DNA of 64,000 nucleotides, taken from Diplonema japonicum (taxonomy: Eukaryota > Euglenozoa > Diplonemea > Diplonemida > Diplonemidae). The notes beneath the pieces were generated by a model that saw only the letters and a program-made list of their open reading frames with translations, was not told the DNA's origin and searched no databases. Shown here piece by piece: positions 18,703-29,600 of the stretch (positions within the stretch are counted from its first letter, which is position 1; the number at the start of each line of letters is the position of its first letter). The stretch spans positions 372,001 to 436,000 of the forward strand of contig OZ025696.1 of the NCBI GenBank assembly GCA_964019335.1, given 5' to 3'. A program made the translations under genes and the position numbers.

Positions 18703-21700
18703 CTATATCTTAATGGCCTCCATTTCACCACCAGCCAGTTCTGTCTTTGGTTCGGTGTACGACATGAACTCGTCGATGGTGGGGCTTCTCCTCTTCCTTT
18801 TCAGTGCTGCAGCCATTATAATCCCGCAGATGGCAAGGAGCCCGCCCAGGATGCCGAGGATGACAGGGAGCCAGTTGAAGGAGTCGTCGTCCCCGCACTT
18901 CTCGACAGGCCTCCCCGTCGCTGGTTCCTTGCTGCCCTTCTTGCAGGTGCACGTGTAGTCCTTCACAGAGTCGAAGGTCTTCATCGGGTCCTCGCACTCC
19001 TGCTCCTCCCCACACGGCCCTGACGAAGACGAACCCGACGACGGTGCCTCCAACCCGTCCTTCCGCACGAAGCACTCGTCGTACCCGCACGACCCCACAG
19101 GCCCGTTCTCCCTCGACCCTGTCCCCCACCCGCAGCTGCAGCGGAAGCCCTTCTCAGTAGCCGTGCACTCTTCTCCCGCCTTGCAGGGGTCCGCCTCGCA
19201 CCCGGGAGCCTCCGCCCCGACCTTGCAGTCCGTCACAGCCTCCCCGGTTGCCTTCGACGTCCCCTCCTTGCACGAGCACACGAAGTCCCCGGTGCTCCCC
19301 GCAGTCTGCACAGGGTCCGTGCACACCTGGTCCGCCCCACAGGGACTGCTGCTGCACTCGTCGACAGGGCCAGCCTCGCACACCGCCACCATCCCAACAG
19401 CCGTCGTTCCCTTGCAGCTGCACTCGAAGTTCTTCTTTGGTGTCACTCGCTTGTCGTCGTCTGTGCAAGTCTGCTTGTCCCCGCATGGGGAATCCTCACA
19501 CTCATCCCTCTCGCACACCCCCACCTTGCCGCCGACACGCTTCCTGTCTGCGTCCGTCTTGCATGTGCACACGTAGTCGCCGCGAGAGTCCGCTGCTGTC
19601 TCGGGGTCCCTGCAGTTCTGGTCCCCCCCGCACAGGGACAGCCCGGTCTTCTTCGCCTCGGCACACTCGTCGAATTCGCACTCCGCACGTTCCCCGACAG
19701 CCCTCACACTTGCCCCGCGACACATGCACACGAAGTCCCCCGCCTTCTCGCTCGGGTCGTGGCAGTCCTGGTCCGACCCGCACGGCTTCCTCCCGCACTC
19801 CGACCCCACACTCGCGGGGACGGGTGTCCCAGGTGCCCGTGTCTTCGGAACGTCCGTCGAAGGGGCCTTCGTCTGCCCAGGTGCCAGGGTCGAAGGCCTA
19901 GCCGTACTCGGGGCTTCTGTGGCAGGTGACGCTGTCTCACCAGGAACAAGGGTTTTTGGGACTTGCGTCGCGGGTGCCATGGTGTCAGGGGCTGCCGTCT
20001 CACCAGGAACAAGGGTTCTTGGGACCTGTGTCTTGGGTGCCATGGTGTCAGGGGCCGCCGTCTCACCAGGAACAAGGGTTTTTGGTACTTCTGTCTTTGG
20101 CGCTGTCGTGTCAGGGGCTGCCGTCTCACCAGGAACAAGGGTTTTTGGGACCTGTGTCTTGGGTGCCATGGTGTCAGGGGCTGCCGTCTCACCAGGAACA
20201 AGGGTTTTTGGTACTTCTGTCTTTGGCGCTGTCGTGTCAGGGGCTGCCGTCTCACCAGGAACAAGTGTTTTTGGGACCTGTGTCTTGGGTGCCATGGTGT
20301 CAGGGGCTGCCGTCTCACCAGGAACAAGGGTTTTTGGGACCTGTGTCTTGGGTGCCATGGTGTCAGGGGCTGCCGTCTCACCAGGAACAAGGGTTTTTGG
20401 GACCTCTGTCTTGGGTGCATTCGTGTCAGGGGCCACCGTCTCACCAGGAACAAGTGTCTTCGGGACTTGTGTCTTGGGTGCCATGGTGTCAGGGGCTGCT
20501 GTCTCACCAGGAACAAGGGTTGTTGGAACTTGCGTCCTGGGTGCTGTCGTGTCAGGTGCTCGTGTGGAAGGAGCTCTCGTGCTCGGCGCCGATGTCTCAG
20601 GTGCTCCTGTCTTACCAGGTGTAAGAGTAGAGGGTGCATCCGTGGCGGGTGCCGATGTCTTCGGGGCTGTTGTCTCAGGCACATTCGTCTCCGGGGCCAT
20701 CGTTGCAGGAGCCCCCGTCTTCCCAGGTGCAAGGGTTGAAGGTGTCTGCGTCTTCGGTGCTCCAGTGTCGGGTGCACTCGTCTCCGGAGAGACAGTCACA
20801 GGGGGGTCCGTGCGAGGTGACCTTGTTATCGGTGCCTGTGTCTTTGGTGCATCTGTGTCGGGTGCCGTAGTCTTTGGTGCATCTGTGTCGGGTGCCGCGG
20901 TGTCAGGAGCTCCTGACTTCCCAGGAACAAGTGTCATCGGTACTGGTGTGTCTGGTGCCCCAGTGTCGGGGGCTTCCGTCTCCGGTGCAGTTGTCTCTGG
21001 TGCGTCTGTAACCGGCGGCATCGTGTCGGGCGCTACTGTGTCGGGTGCTCCTGTCACAGGGGCCGTCGTTGCTGGAGCACTTGTCGCAGGAGCCCCCGTC
21101 GCAGGTGCCGCTGTCGCAGGAGCATCCGTGTCCGGTGCCGTCGTGTCAGGTGCTCCAGACTTCCCAGGAACAAGCGTCGTCGGTACCTGTGTCTTCGGTG
21201 CATCGGTGTCTGGTGCGGAGGTATCAGGTGCCACTGTCTCAGGCACGCCTGTTGCTGGTGCTGTTGTGTCCGGTGCACTGGTCTTTGGTGCAGTTGTGTC
21301 TGGTGCATCCGTCTTCGGTGCCACGGTGTCCGGAACTCCTGTGGTGGGGGCTGTTGTGTCCGGGGGATTGGTCGACGGTGCTGTTGTGTCTGGTGCACTA
21401 GTCGACGGTGCACTAGTCGCTGGAGTGCTAGTAGATGGTGCAGTTGTGTCTGGTGCAGCAGTTGAAGGTGCTGTTGTGTCTGGTGCACTTGTCGCGGGTG
21501 ACGTTGTGGTACCTGCAACCTTGTCCTTGCACAGACCAGGGTTCTTGGTGAAAACAGAAGAATCAGGTTCAATGAGGCCACCAGAGCCTTGTTCGAAAGG
21601 CTTGGTACCAGTCCAGTAACCCTGACCCCTCTCACCGTACTGGCACCCGAACTCCCACCACTCACCGTTCCAGCCAAAAGGACCAGGAGAGGGACACTTC

Positions 21701-24255
21701 ACAGCAGCACACCCCATGGCATAGATGTTCGAGGAAGACATCTGTGTGTAGTGGGACACAACATTTCCATTACCCATGTCAGTGTTCCAGTTGTAGTCAT
21801 CCTTCTCATCCCACCAGCTCTTCCCAAGGTACCCAGGGATGCCATCACTCATCAATGCCTCGCAAGCAGAGCCAGCACAGTAAGCAAGGTTCTCACCAAG
21901 GTACTCGTACCCACCGACATCCTTGCGAACAGTGTTCTGGTCAGAGTGGGGCCAGTTCGAGTCACACTTCCCAATGTGTGCCGCAATGGTGGCCTCGATG
22001 TTTGTGTCCCACCTGATCTTGTGCATGTCCTTGGCGGGAGGGCTTGTGTTGGAACGCCATTCGTTGTGCTTGTCGAGGATGGCCTGCTCCCAAACAGAAA
22101 GGGGGCATGTGGAACCACCACCACCACCTCCACTGGAGGGAGCTGAGGTGTCAGGTACGTCTGTGGGGGGAACACCGGGGGCGGCTGTAACTGGTGCAGG
22201 GGTAGAAGGTGCCGATGTTGGTGGGGTAGCAGTCTTATCCTTGCACAGACCAGGGTTCTTGGTGTAAACAGAGGAAGCAGGTTCAATGAGGCCACCAGAG
22301 CCCTGTTCGAATGGCTTGGTACCAGTCCAGTAACCCTGACCCCTCTCACCGTACTGGCACCCGAACTCCCACCACTCACCATTCCAACCGAAAGGACCAG
22401 GAGAGGGACACTTCACAGCAGCACACCCCATGGCATAGATGTTCGAGGAAGACATCTGTGTGTAGTGGGACACAACATTTCCATTACCCATGTCAGTGTT
22501 CCAGTTGTAGTCATCCTTCTCATCCCACCAGCTCTTCCCAAGGTACCCAGGGATGCCATCACTCATCAATGCCTCGCAAGCAGAGCCAGCACAGTAAGCA
22601 AGGTTCTCACCAAGGTACTCGTACCCACCGACATCCTTGCGAACAGTGTTCTGGTCAGAGTGGGGCCAGTTCGAGTCACACTTCCCAATGTGTGCCGCAA
22701 TGGTGGCCTCGATGGTCGTGTCCCACCTGATCTTGTGCATGTCCTTGGCGGGAGGGCTTGTGTTGGAACGCCATTCGTTGTGCTTGTCAAGGATGGCCTG
22801 CTCCCACACAGAAAGGGGGCATGTGGAACCACCACCTCCACTGGAGGGAGCTGAGGTGTCAGGTACGTCTGTGGGGGGAACACCAGGGGCAGCGGTAACT
22901 GGTGCAGGGGTAGAAGGTGCCGATGTTGGTGGGGTAGCAGTCTTATCCTTGCACAGACCAGGGTTCTTGGTGAAAACAGAGGAAGCAGGTTCAATGAGGC
23001 CACCAGAGCCCTGTTCGAAAGGCTTGGTACCAGTCCAGTAACCCTGACCCCTCTCACCGTACTGGCACCCGAACTCCCACCACTCACCGTTCCAGCCAAA
23101 AGGACCAGGAGAGGGACACTTCACAGCAGCACACCCCATGGCATAGATGTTCGAGGAAGACATCTGTGTGTAGTGGGACACAACATTTCCATTACCCATG
23201 TCAGTGTTCCAGTTGTAGTCATCCTTCTCATCCCACCAGCTCTGTCCAAGGTACCCAGGGATGCCATCACTCATCAATGCCTCACAAGCAGAGCCAGCAC
23301 AGTAAGCAAGGTTCTCACCAAGGTACTCGTACCCACCGACATCCTTGCGAACAGTGTTCTGGTCAGAGTGGGGCCAGTTCGAGTCACACTTCCCAATGTG
23401 TGCCGCAATGGTGGCCTCGATGGTCGTGTCCCACCTGATCTTGTGCATGTCCTTGGCGGGAGGGCTTGTGTTGGAACGCCATTCGTTGTGCTTGTCAAGG
23501 ATGGCCTGCTCCCACACTGAAAGGGGGCATGTGGAACCACCACCACCGCCGCCACCAGCACCACCACCACCTGAGGTAGCAGGTGCAGGGGTAGAAGGTG
23601 CCGATGTGACAGGAGGGGAGTTTCCATCCTCGCAGAGAGCAGGGTTCTTGGTGTAAACAGAGGAAGCAGGTTCAATGAGGCCACCAGAGCCTTGTTCGAA
23701 TGGCTTGGTACCAGTCCAGTAACCCTGACCCCTCTCACCGTACTGGCACCCGAACTCCCACCACTCACCATTCCAACCGAAAGGACCAGGAGAGGGACAC
23801 TTCACAGCAGCACACCCCATGGCATAGATGTTCGAGGAAGACATCTGTGTGTAGTGGGACACAACATTTCCATTACCCATGTCAGTGTTCCAGTTGTAGT
23901 CATCCTTCTCATCCCACCAGCTCTTCCCAAGGTACCCAGGGATGCCATCACTCATCAATGCCTCGCAAGCAGAGCCAGCACAGTAAGCAAGGTTCTCACC
24001 AAGGTACTCGTACCCACCGACATCCTTGCGAACAGTGTTCTGGTCAGAGTGGGGCCAGTTCGAGTCACACTTCCCAATGTGTGCCGCAATGGTGGCCTCG
24101 ATGGTCGTGTCCCACCTGATCTTGTGCATGTCCTTGGCGGGAGGGCTTGTGTTGGAACGCCATTCGTTGTGCTTGTCGAGGATGGCCTGCTCCCATGCCG
24201 AGAGTGCGGGGCATGTCGCAGACAGGACAGCGCTGACGGCTAGTGTCAGCAACAT
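18703..24255 (-). CDS. CAP-domain mucin-like surface protein 2 (4 CAP domains)
   Basis: An 1850-residue paralogue. Signal peptide 1-16 or so, identical to that of gene 1; CAP domains starting near residues 18, 240, 475 and 715; stalk about 910-1480; six EGF-like modules about 1482-1785; helix about 1788-1813; tail with PTIDEFM and ending GEMEAIKI. The CAP domains are subtype I (motifs IEATIAAHIGKC, NWNTDMGNG and GPFGWNGEWWEF). Linkers combine short poly-Gly with PPTSAPSTPAP segments. The stalk contains VPKTLVPGETAAP-type repeats as well as xTxAP pentads. From the stalk to the EGF block the DNA is almost identical to CAP gene 4, although the CAP domains differ. The role is inferred only as a cell-surface glycoprotein. 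Confidence 0.9.
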   Translation of the reverse strand: MLLTLAVSAVLSATCPALSAWEQAILDKHNEWRSNTSPPAKDMHKIRWDTTIEATIAAHIGKCDSNWPHSDQNTVRKDVGGYEYLGENLAYCAGSACEALMSDGIPGYLGKSWWDEKDDYNWNTDMGNGNVVSHYTQMSSSNIYAMGCAAVKCPSPGPFGWNGEWWEFGCQYGERGQGYWTGTKPFEQGSGGLIEPASSVYTKNPALCEDGNSPPVTSAPSTPAPATSGGGGAGGGGGGGSTCPLSVWEQAILDKHNEWRSNTSPPAKDMHKIRWDTTIEATIAAHIGKCDSNWPHSDQNTVRKDVGGYEYLGENLAYCAGSACEALMSDGIPGYLGQSWWDEKDDYNWNTDMGNGNVVSHYTQMSSSNIYAMGCAAVKCPSPGPFGWNGEWWEFGCQYGERGQGYWTGTKPFEQGSGGLIEPASSVFTKNPGLCKDKTATPPTSAPSTPAPVTAAPGVPPTDVPDTSAPSSGGGGSTCPLSVWEQAILDKHNEWRSNTSPPAKDMHKIRWDTTIEATIAAHIGKCDSNWPHSDQNTVRKDVGGYEYLGENLAYCAGSACEALMSDGIPGYLGKSWWDEKDDYNWNTDMGNGNVVSHYTQMSSSNIYAMGCAAVKCPSPGPFGWNGEWWEFGCQYGERGQGYWTGTKPFEQGSGGLIEPASSVYTKNPGLCKDKTATPPTSAPSTPAPVTAAPGVPPTDVPDTSAPSSGGGGGGSTCPLSVWEQAILDKHNEWRSNTSPPAKDMHKIRWDTNIEATIAAHIGKCDSNWPHSDQNTVRKDVGGYEYLGENLAYCAGSACEALMSDGIPGYLGKSWWDEKDDYNWNTDMGNGNVVSHYTQMSSSNIYAMGCAAVKCPSPGPFGWNGEWWEFGCQYGERGQGYWTGTKPFEQGSGGLIEPDSSVFTKNPGLCKDKVAGTTTSPATSAPDTTAPSTAAPDTTAPSTSTPATSAPSTSAPDTTAPSTNPPDTTAPTTGVPDTVAPKTDAPDTTAPKTSAPDTTAPATGVPETVAPDTSAPDTDAPKTQVPTTLVPGKSGAPDTTAPDTDAPATAAPATGAPATSAPATTAPVTGAPDTVAPDTMPPVTDAPETTAPETEAPDTGAPDTPVPMTLVPGKSGAPDTAAPDTDAPKTTAPDTDAPKTQAPITRSPRTDPPVTVSPETSAPDTGAPKTQTPSTLAPGKTGAPATMAPETNVPETTAPKTSAPATDAPSTLTPGKTGAPETSAPSTRAPSTRAPDTTAPRTQVPTTLVPGETAAPDTMAPKTQVPKTLVPGETVAPDTNAPKTEVPKTLVPGETAAPDTMAPKTQVPKTLVPGETAAPDTMAPKTQVPKTLVPGETAAPDTTAPKTEVPKTLVPGETAAPDTMAPKTQVPKTLVPGETAAPDTTAPKTEVPKTLVPGETAAPDTMAPKTQVPRTLVPGETAAPDTMAPATQVPKTLVPGETASPATEAPSTARPSTLAPGQTKAPSTDVPKTRAPGTPVPASVGSECGRKPCGSDQDCHDPSEKAGDFVCMCRGASVRAVGERAECEFDECAEAKKTGLSLCGGDQNCRDPETAADSRGDYVCTCKTDADRKRVGGKVGVCERDECEDSPCGDKQTCTDDDKRVTPKKNFECSCKGTTAVGMVAVCEAGPVDECSSSPCGADQVCTDPVQTAGSTGDFVCSCKEGTSKATGEAVTDCKVGAEAPGCEADPCKAGEECTATEKGFRCSCGWGTGSRENGPVGSCGYDECFVRKDGLEAPSSGSSSSGPCGEEQECEDPMKTFDSVKDYTCTCKKGSKEPATGRPVEKCGDDDSFNWLPVILGILGGLLAICGIIMAAALKRKRRSPTIDEFMSYTEPKTELAGGEMEAIKI
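18829..21607. repeat. 2.8-kb block shared with CAP gene 4
   Basis: This block (TM region, EGF modules, whole stalk and end of the last CAP domain) is nearly base-for-base identical to 40121-42899. The junction lies in the CAP domain near GTKPFEQ. It marks a recent duplication or conversion. Confidence 0.9.
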
Positions 24256-24274
24256 CTTATTTTATATGGTTTAC

Positions 24275-24310
24275 CTTATAGTGTGTTGTGGAGGCAGAGG
24301 AGGAAGACCG
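24275..24310 (-). promoter_or_regulatory. Possible trans-splice acceptor of CAP gene 2
   Basis: Coding strand: a tract of mainly C and T (plus 24290-24308) precedes the AG at plus 24275-24276, about 20 bases before the ATG. Same arrangement as gene 1. Confidence 0.35.
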
Positions 24311-24372
24311 CAACCCCGTAGTAGATGACTTGCGACTACTAGGCATTCCTCATTCAAGGAGAATAATTGCAA

Positions 24373-24620
24373 TCATCGATCCTCATCACGACGCAAGTTC
24401 AAAAGATTCCCCATCCTCTTCAAGATAGGCTGCCCAAAGGCAATCAGACTGTCCAGTCCAGAGTGGGCAAATGCTATGATGGAGGCATAGGGGTGGAGAT
24501 ATGTCATGAATCTTCTTAAAACAACTAGAACCAAGTTACTGAAGAAAGTAGCGGAGGTGTTGCAGATATAACTAAATGAATAAAAATGGGTCGATATAAC
24601 ACGAATCTCACTCAACGAAA
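24373..24620 (-). other. Open, complex stretch; possible C-terminal gene remnant
   Basis: A frame with no usable ATG at its beginning reads through non-repetitive sequence and ends at 24373. The predicted residues include RRFMTYLHPYASIIAF and a basic end RRDEDR, with hydrophobic stretches that could be membrane segments. Sequence complexity contrasts with the flanking homopolymers. It may be the tail of a decayed membrane-protein gene or a chance frame. I recognise no family. Confidence 0.25.
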
Positions 24621-25718
24621 GAGAAAGGGTAGTAAAAAAAGAAGAGAAAAAAAAAGAAAAAAAAGGGAAAAAGAAAAAGAAAGGAAGATGGAAAAATAGG
24701 GAGGAAGAAGTGGGGCGGAGTCTATGCAAAGACGAAACAAAAAAAAAAAAAAAAAAAAACTGTATTAAAAAAAAGTAAAAGTTAGGTCTTTTTTACCACT
24801 TTTTTTTTTTTTTTTTTGGGAACGAAAACAAATAAGAAGCGGCGGTCTAAATTTCAACAAAAAAAGAAAATCTTTTTTTAATAATTCTTCCATTCTTTAA
24901 GGCAACGAAAAGAACAGAGAGAAGACAAAATTAGACTTATAAAGAAAAGTAGAAAACAGAGGACAAAATGCCCCTTTTCTGCGAGCGGCCTTCGAGAATC
25001 TGATGAAGAAAATAATCAGTGAGGTGGACCGGCAGCATTAAAAAAAGAGGGTAGACAGGGGAGGATATGGTGTATGTTACTCTTTTTTTTTGTTTTACAC
25101 CAGATAAAAAAAAGGGGGGGGGGAAGGGGGAAAAAAAGAAAGCAAGTGAATTATTATTCGAAAAAAGAAAAGAGGGGAGGAGGAAAACCATTTCTTTTTT
25201 TGATTTCTTTGTAAGTTTTACTTCATTCACTGCACCCCCCATATTAATAATTAAAAAAAATGTGGACGAACCCTTTTGGCCCAAACAGGGGTGCTGAATT
25301 AAGTAAATAATAAAATTATAAATTTTTATATCTTTTTTTTTTCCATTTTTATTTCCCCCTCTTTCTTTTTTTTTTCTTCAAAAAAAAACAAATACAAGTG
25401 TTTTTCATCATAGGCCTGAAGAGAAGGGGGGAGGGGGGGTCCATTTTCATCAAATTTCCCCTTTGCTTTTCTTGTGCTCGAACGAATTTAGCCCCCCCCC
25501 CCCCCCCGATGCAAGCAGTTTCTCTCCTCTAAAATTTAAAAACAGGAAAAGAAAAAAACAAAAAACCTTGTGTGTGTGTGTGTGTTTTTTTTCCCCTTCT
25601 TTTCTTCTTTTTGTTTGTCATATTCATACAGAAAAAAAAGGGGGGGGGGGAAGCACCCCCAAAATCTGCAAAAAAAAAGGCGATGTTCCTTTAAAAAAAA
25701 AAAAAAAAAAAAAAAAAG
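24621..25718. other. Homopolymer-rich spacer
   Basis: No gene supported. Purine-rich tracts dominate 24630-24900; A, T, G and C runs fill 25080-25715, including a (GT)n stretch near 25570-25585. Confidence 0.6.
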
Positions 25719-25840
25719 AATATATGAGTTAAAGGAAGTCTTTGTGAGACGCCCCCTTGTTCTCATCTTCCACCTGCACCTATCCCCTTTCAGCAGCGGT
25801 TTCTCCTCCTTTGGTGGTCTTGCCGGCCTTCTCTCCAGCC
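25719..25840 (-). mobile_element. 5'-truncated copy of retroelement A 3' end
   Basis: 122 bases are almost identical to the last bases of element A (26606-26728), covering the 3' UTR and the final codons of its ORF2. The stop codon TAG is changed to TGG here. The copy breaks off at 25840 into unrelated sequence, as expected of a truncated target-primed insertion. Confidence 0.85.
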
Positions 25841-26089
25841 AAAAGAAAAGAGAAAAACACGTGGCTGAAAAGCTTTGTTGAATTGTGCTCAATGAGGTAT
25901 GCCCTGCTAGCGCTATCCACGCCGTCAGAGAATGACACCGGAAATTGTGCGTTGGAAGGCGTTGGCGAGCCAGGTTCTGCACTGAACATAGTGGTAGGCA
26001 CAACAACACAAAGAAAAAAAGAGAAGAAGAAAAAAAGAAAAAAAAAGACACCTTGCTGTGTGGCTCAAAATATATTTAATTTTTTTAAT

Positions 26090-26122
<33 letters not shown>

Positions 26123-26605
26123 AGATTTAGGGGGTACAAGCAGCATGCGCGTGTCGACAGCTGGTTCGTTAGCAACAAGCTCCTTCAGTATGGGAATGAG
26201 GGGGGGGGGGAGAAGAAGAAAAAAAGTGTATAGTAACTTGGGGTTGGGGGGGGGGGGGGGGGAGAGAACATTTCCACCGCAAAATAAGCACGTAAAAGAT
26301 ATATTTCACTAACAATCAGTAATTTTGAACACGCAAAGCCAGAACACACATTTAACAAACCCTGAAAGGGTTGGGTTCACACATATATAAAGGGTACGCT
26401 ACCGCTGGTGGAACCGGGTCTTTTCCCCCAACCTTCTTTTTAAAAACAAAAAGTGATAAAAACTATTCAAGTGGTCCAAAAGTCAACTATTATGCTATTG
26501 TATCAAACCACTGCTTTTTTTTCCCCCCCTTTTTTTTTTTTTTTTCCCACACCCAATTCAGGGTAGAATTCTGTTAAGCAAAATAATGAAAGAATAATGT
26601 AAAAT
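25841..26605. other. Spacer between retroelement copies
   Basis: No gene supported. 25850-26010 and 26130-26400 are moderately complex but unrecognised; T runs at about 26091-26120 and a G run near 26247-26262. Confidence 0.55.
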
Positions 26606-26656
26606 AATATATGAGTTAAAGGAAGTCTTTGTGAGACGCCCCCTTGTTCTCATCTT

Positions 26657-29600
26657 CTACCTGCACCTATCCCCTTTCAGCAGCGGTTTCTCCTCCTTTG
26701 GTGGTCTTGCCGGCCTTCTCCCCAGCCTGGCCGCTCTTTCTCTTCGTTCTCTCGCCCATTGTCCTTTCAACGCCTCTAGGTCATGCTTGGTCTTCGGTGA
26801 TGCAAATATCGCCCTCCTGTTCCATCCGATCACCGCCTTTGTCCTCCCGATGGATCGTAGTGTGTGCACCCTTGTGCACGGCTCAGCTGGGAAGGCCCTC
26901 CTTCCTTTCACCTTCTTCAGTACCCTCCCTAGCTCCCATGTGTGCCAGATCTTCTTCATCAGTCCATGCAATCTCCTCGCTTTCTGCTGTACTTCTGCGA
27001 GATCCCCCAGCTTCCCTCCAAGGGTCTTCCCGGTCACGTTCTCGAAATCCAGTGCCAGCTCCACCGTCGACACTGACGTGTTCCTGTTGCCTGCATACCA
27101 GCGCAGTTGCCGCATCCACCTCAGCACCTCCTTCGTGTACTCCCGTAGGACATCCCCTGCCGGTAGCTTGCCGAAGTCCTTGTCCGACGGTACTGGGTGT
27201 TCTTGACCTTGTGTGATCTCCAGCCACTGGTGTGTGGTACACCTCCTGCCTCTTCGCTTGTAGGGCTGCGTCCCGCTCCCCCACCACCGCCAGCAGGTAC
27301 CTCTGCGTTCCTTCGAGCCTTTCCCTGACATCCTTCCCTGCTCCCCTTGGCAGGATGCCATGCAGCTTCGTACACGGTTCCAGCCCCCTGCGCGTCTTGC
27401 CTTCGTGTTCTTCCCGCTGTTGCACTTCCTTGGCCTTTTCGCACTCCCACAGTGCGTGCTCCAGCATGTTGGGCAGCTGTTGCTCCTGACCGCAGATGTC
27501 GCAGTGTGCCGTCGTGGGTTCGGCCTGCTTAGCTTCTTGCTTCCTCGCCTCCGCAATCAGCCACTTTTCGGTGTCCTGTCCTTTCTCTTCTTCTTCTTGT
27601 TCATCTTCAGCCTCGTCTTCATCCTCGTCTTCTTCTCCTTCCGCCATCGGGATGTGCTCCACCGTGTCCGTGCGCCATCCCCGTGGGTTGATGTAGAACA
27701 CTGCCCCCGAGATGATCCTTCGCACGTCCCTTGCTGCAATCGGGTCCGTCACCACCAGCTTTCTCCACAGCGCGTTGGTCTCCGCTGCTGCCGCAGCTTC
27801 CATGCCCCCCATGGTGCTCCGTTTGCTCATGATTTCCTGTGCTTCCGCCCGCCTGAGTCGGTCCCTGATGTAGTGCTTGTAGGGCTCCTTTTCCAGTGCG
27901 TGGGTGTCCTTCAGCTGTGCCCAGCTTAACTTGATCTGAGGCAGCCACCTTTCCATCATGATGCCCACCGGTCCCAGCGGTATCTTCTTCCCGCTGTACC
28001 GTTTGGCAATGGCGTCGCAGCGTGTCCACAGCTTGTCGTCCTTCTTGCAGGCTCTGTATAGGAGCATAAGTGCTCTGTATGCGGCTGTCATCTGTGGGTG
28101 GCTCGTGTGTCCCGGCAGTGTCACGGATAGTACTGTGCCTGGGTTCCTGGTGCAGTACTTCTGCCCCCAGAGCGCGTACGTGGTCTCCTTCACCAGTGTG
28201 GCCATTTGTCCCGTTTTCGGCGGTGAGAATGGGCAGTCGTAGAGGCAGCTCGGTAGGATCGTGCTGCTGATGATCTTCGCCTTCTGCTGAAAGGACAACG
28301 GCGTTGCTCCTAGCCTGCTCAGCGTCCCGAGTGCCTCCGCCGTCCTGTCGCCGTTGGTTTGCGGTCTGCCGTCTGTCCGCAGCTTGGCTCCCAGTACTCC
28401 TACAGTCCGTGTCGGCTGCAGTTCCTCGCCTTTCACCTTCACCTCCGGTGTCTTCCTGTTCACTGCAAAGGTCTTCGTCTTCCTGGTGTTGAGCTTCATC
28501 CCCACCTGTTTGCAGAAGGCTTCCACTGCGTCTACGCCTTCCTGCAACGCCGCACCGAGCCGTGCCAAGAGGTATGCATCGTCCGCGTAAGACAGCGAGC
28601 GGACCCCTGTGTCGTTCTCCACCTGCTTCATTAGTACCGCCAACAGCGCGTTGATGAGTACCACTGAAATCGGGCATCCCTGAAGGATTCCATTGGTTGT
28701 GTGGAACTCCTCCCCCACGCCTGCTGCGTACCTGAACCGTCTTCGCATGCCTGCGTACATTCCTTTCAGTGCCCTGAGGATGCCTGTGTCCATGCCCATG
28801 TCCTCCACCAGCTCCAGAACCAGCTGTTGCGGTACACTGTCAAAGCATTTCGCAAAGTCGAGTGCCACCCCGACTAGCGGTTTCCCCTCCAGAATGGATT
28901 CTTCGATGTCAAGGGCGAGGTCCAAAAGTGCGTCCTCTGTCCCGAAACCAGTGCGGAATCCGTATTGCTTGTCGTGTATCCATTTCTCCTGCCAGATGAG
29001 GATATCAGACAGTCGCGCGCATGCCCAGAGTCTGTACACCGCAGATGTTACTGTGATAGGCCTGTGCTCCAGTGGTCCCGCATCGTCGCACTTCGGTACG
29101 AGGGTAACCAGCGCCGTTTTCATGGCTTCCGGCCACCTCCCCGTTGCTTCGATCGCATGGAAGAGCATCGCCCAGGCGTCTAGTACTGACTCTGGTAGTT
29201 TCCGTAGCTCTAGCATCCTCCACCCGTCGATGCCTGCCGCGCTTTTCTTGCTTTTCTTTCTGAGCACTTCCCTCAGCCTTGCTCCCGTCAGTTGTGTCCT
29301 CTCCATCTCATGCCGTTGCACGAACTTGCTGTACTTTGCCTTGAAGGGGGCATAGAGGGGCTCCGGTCGGGACTCGTATTTCGCAAAGACGGTCTTCCAC
29401 GCCTTGCGCATGACGCTGTCGATCAGTCCGGGGGACGCAAAGAGCACCATCCCTTCCTTGACCGCCCTGGTTCCGTCGCTTTGACGTTTGCCTCTCGCGA
29501 CTTTTACCAGTCTTGTTGTCTCGCGTCCTGCTGCAACCTCGCCAGGTATTCTCGTCTCCGTGACGTGTTCGCCTCGGTCCTTTTCTTCCGTTCCTCAGCT

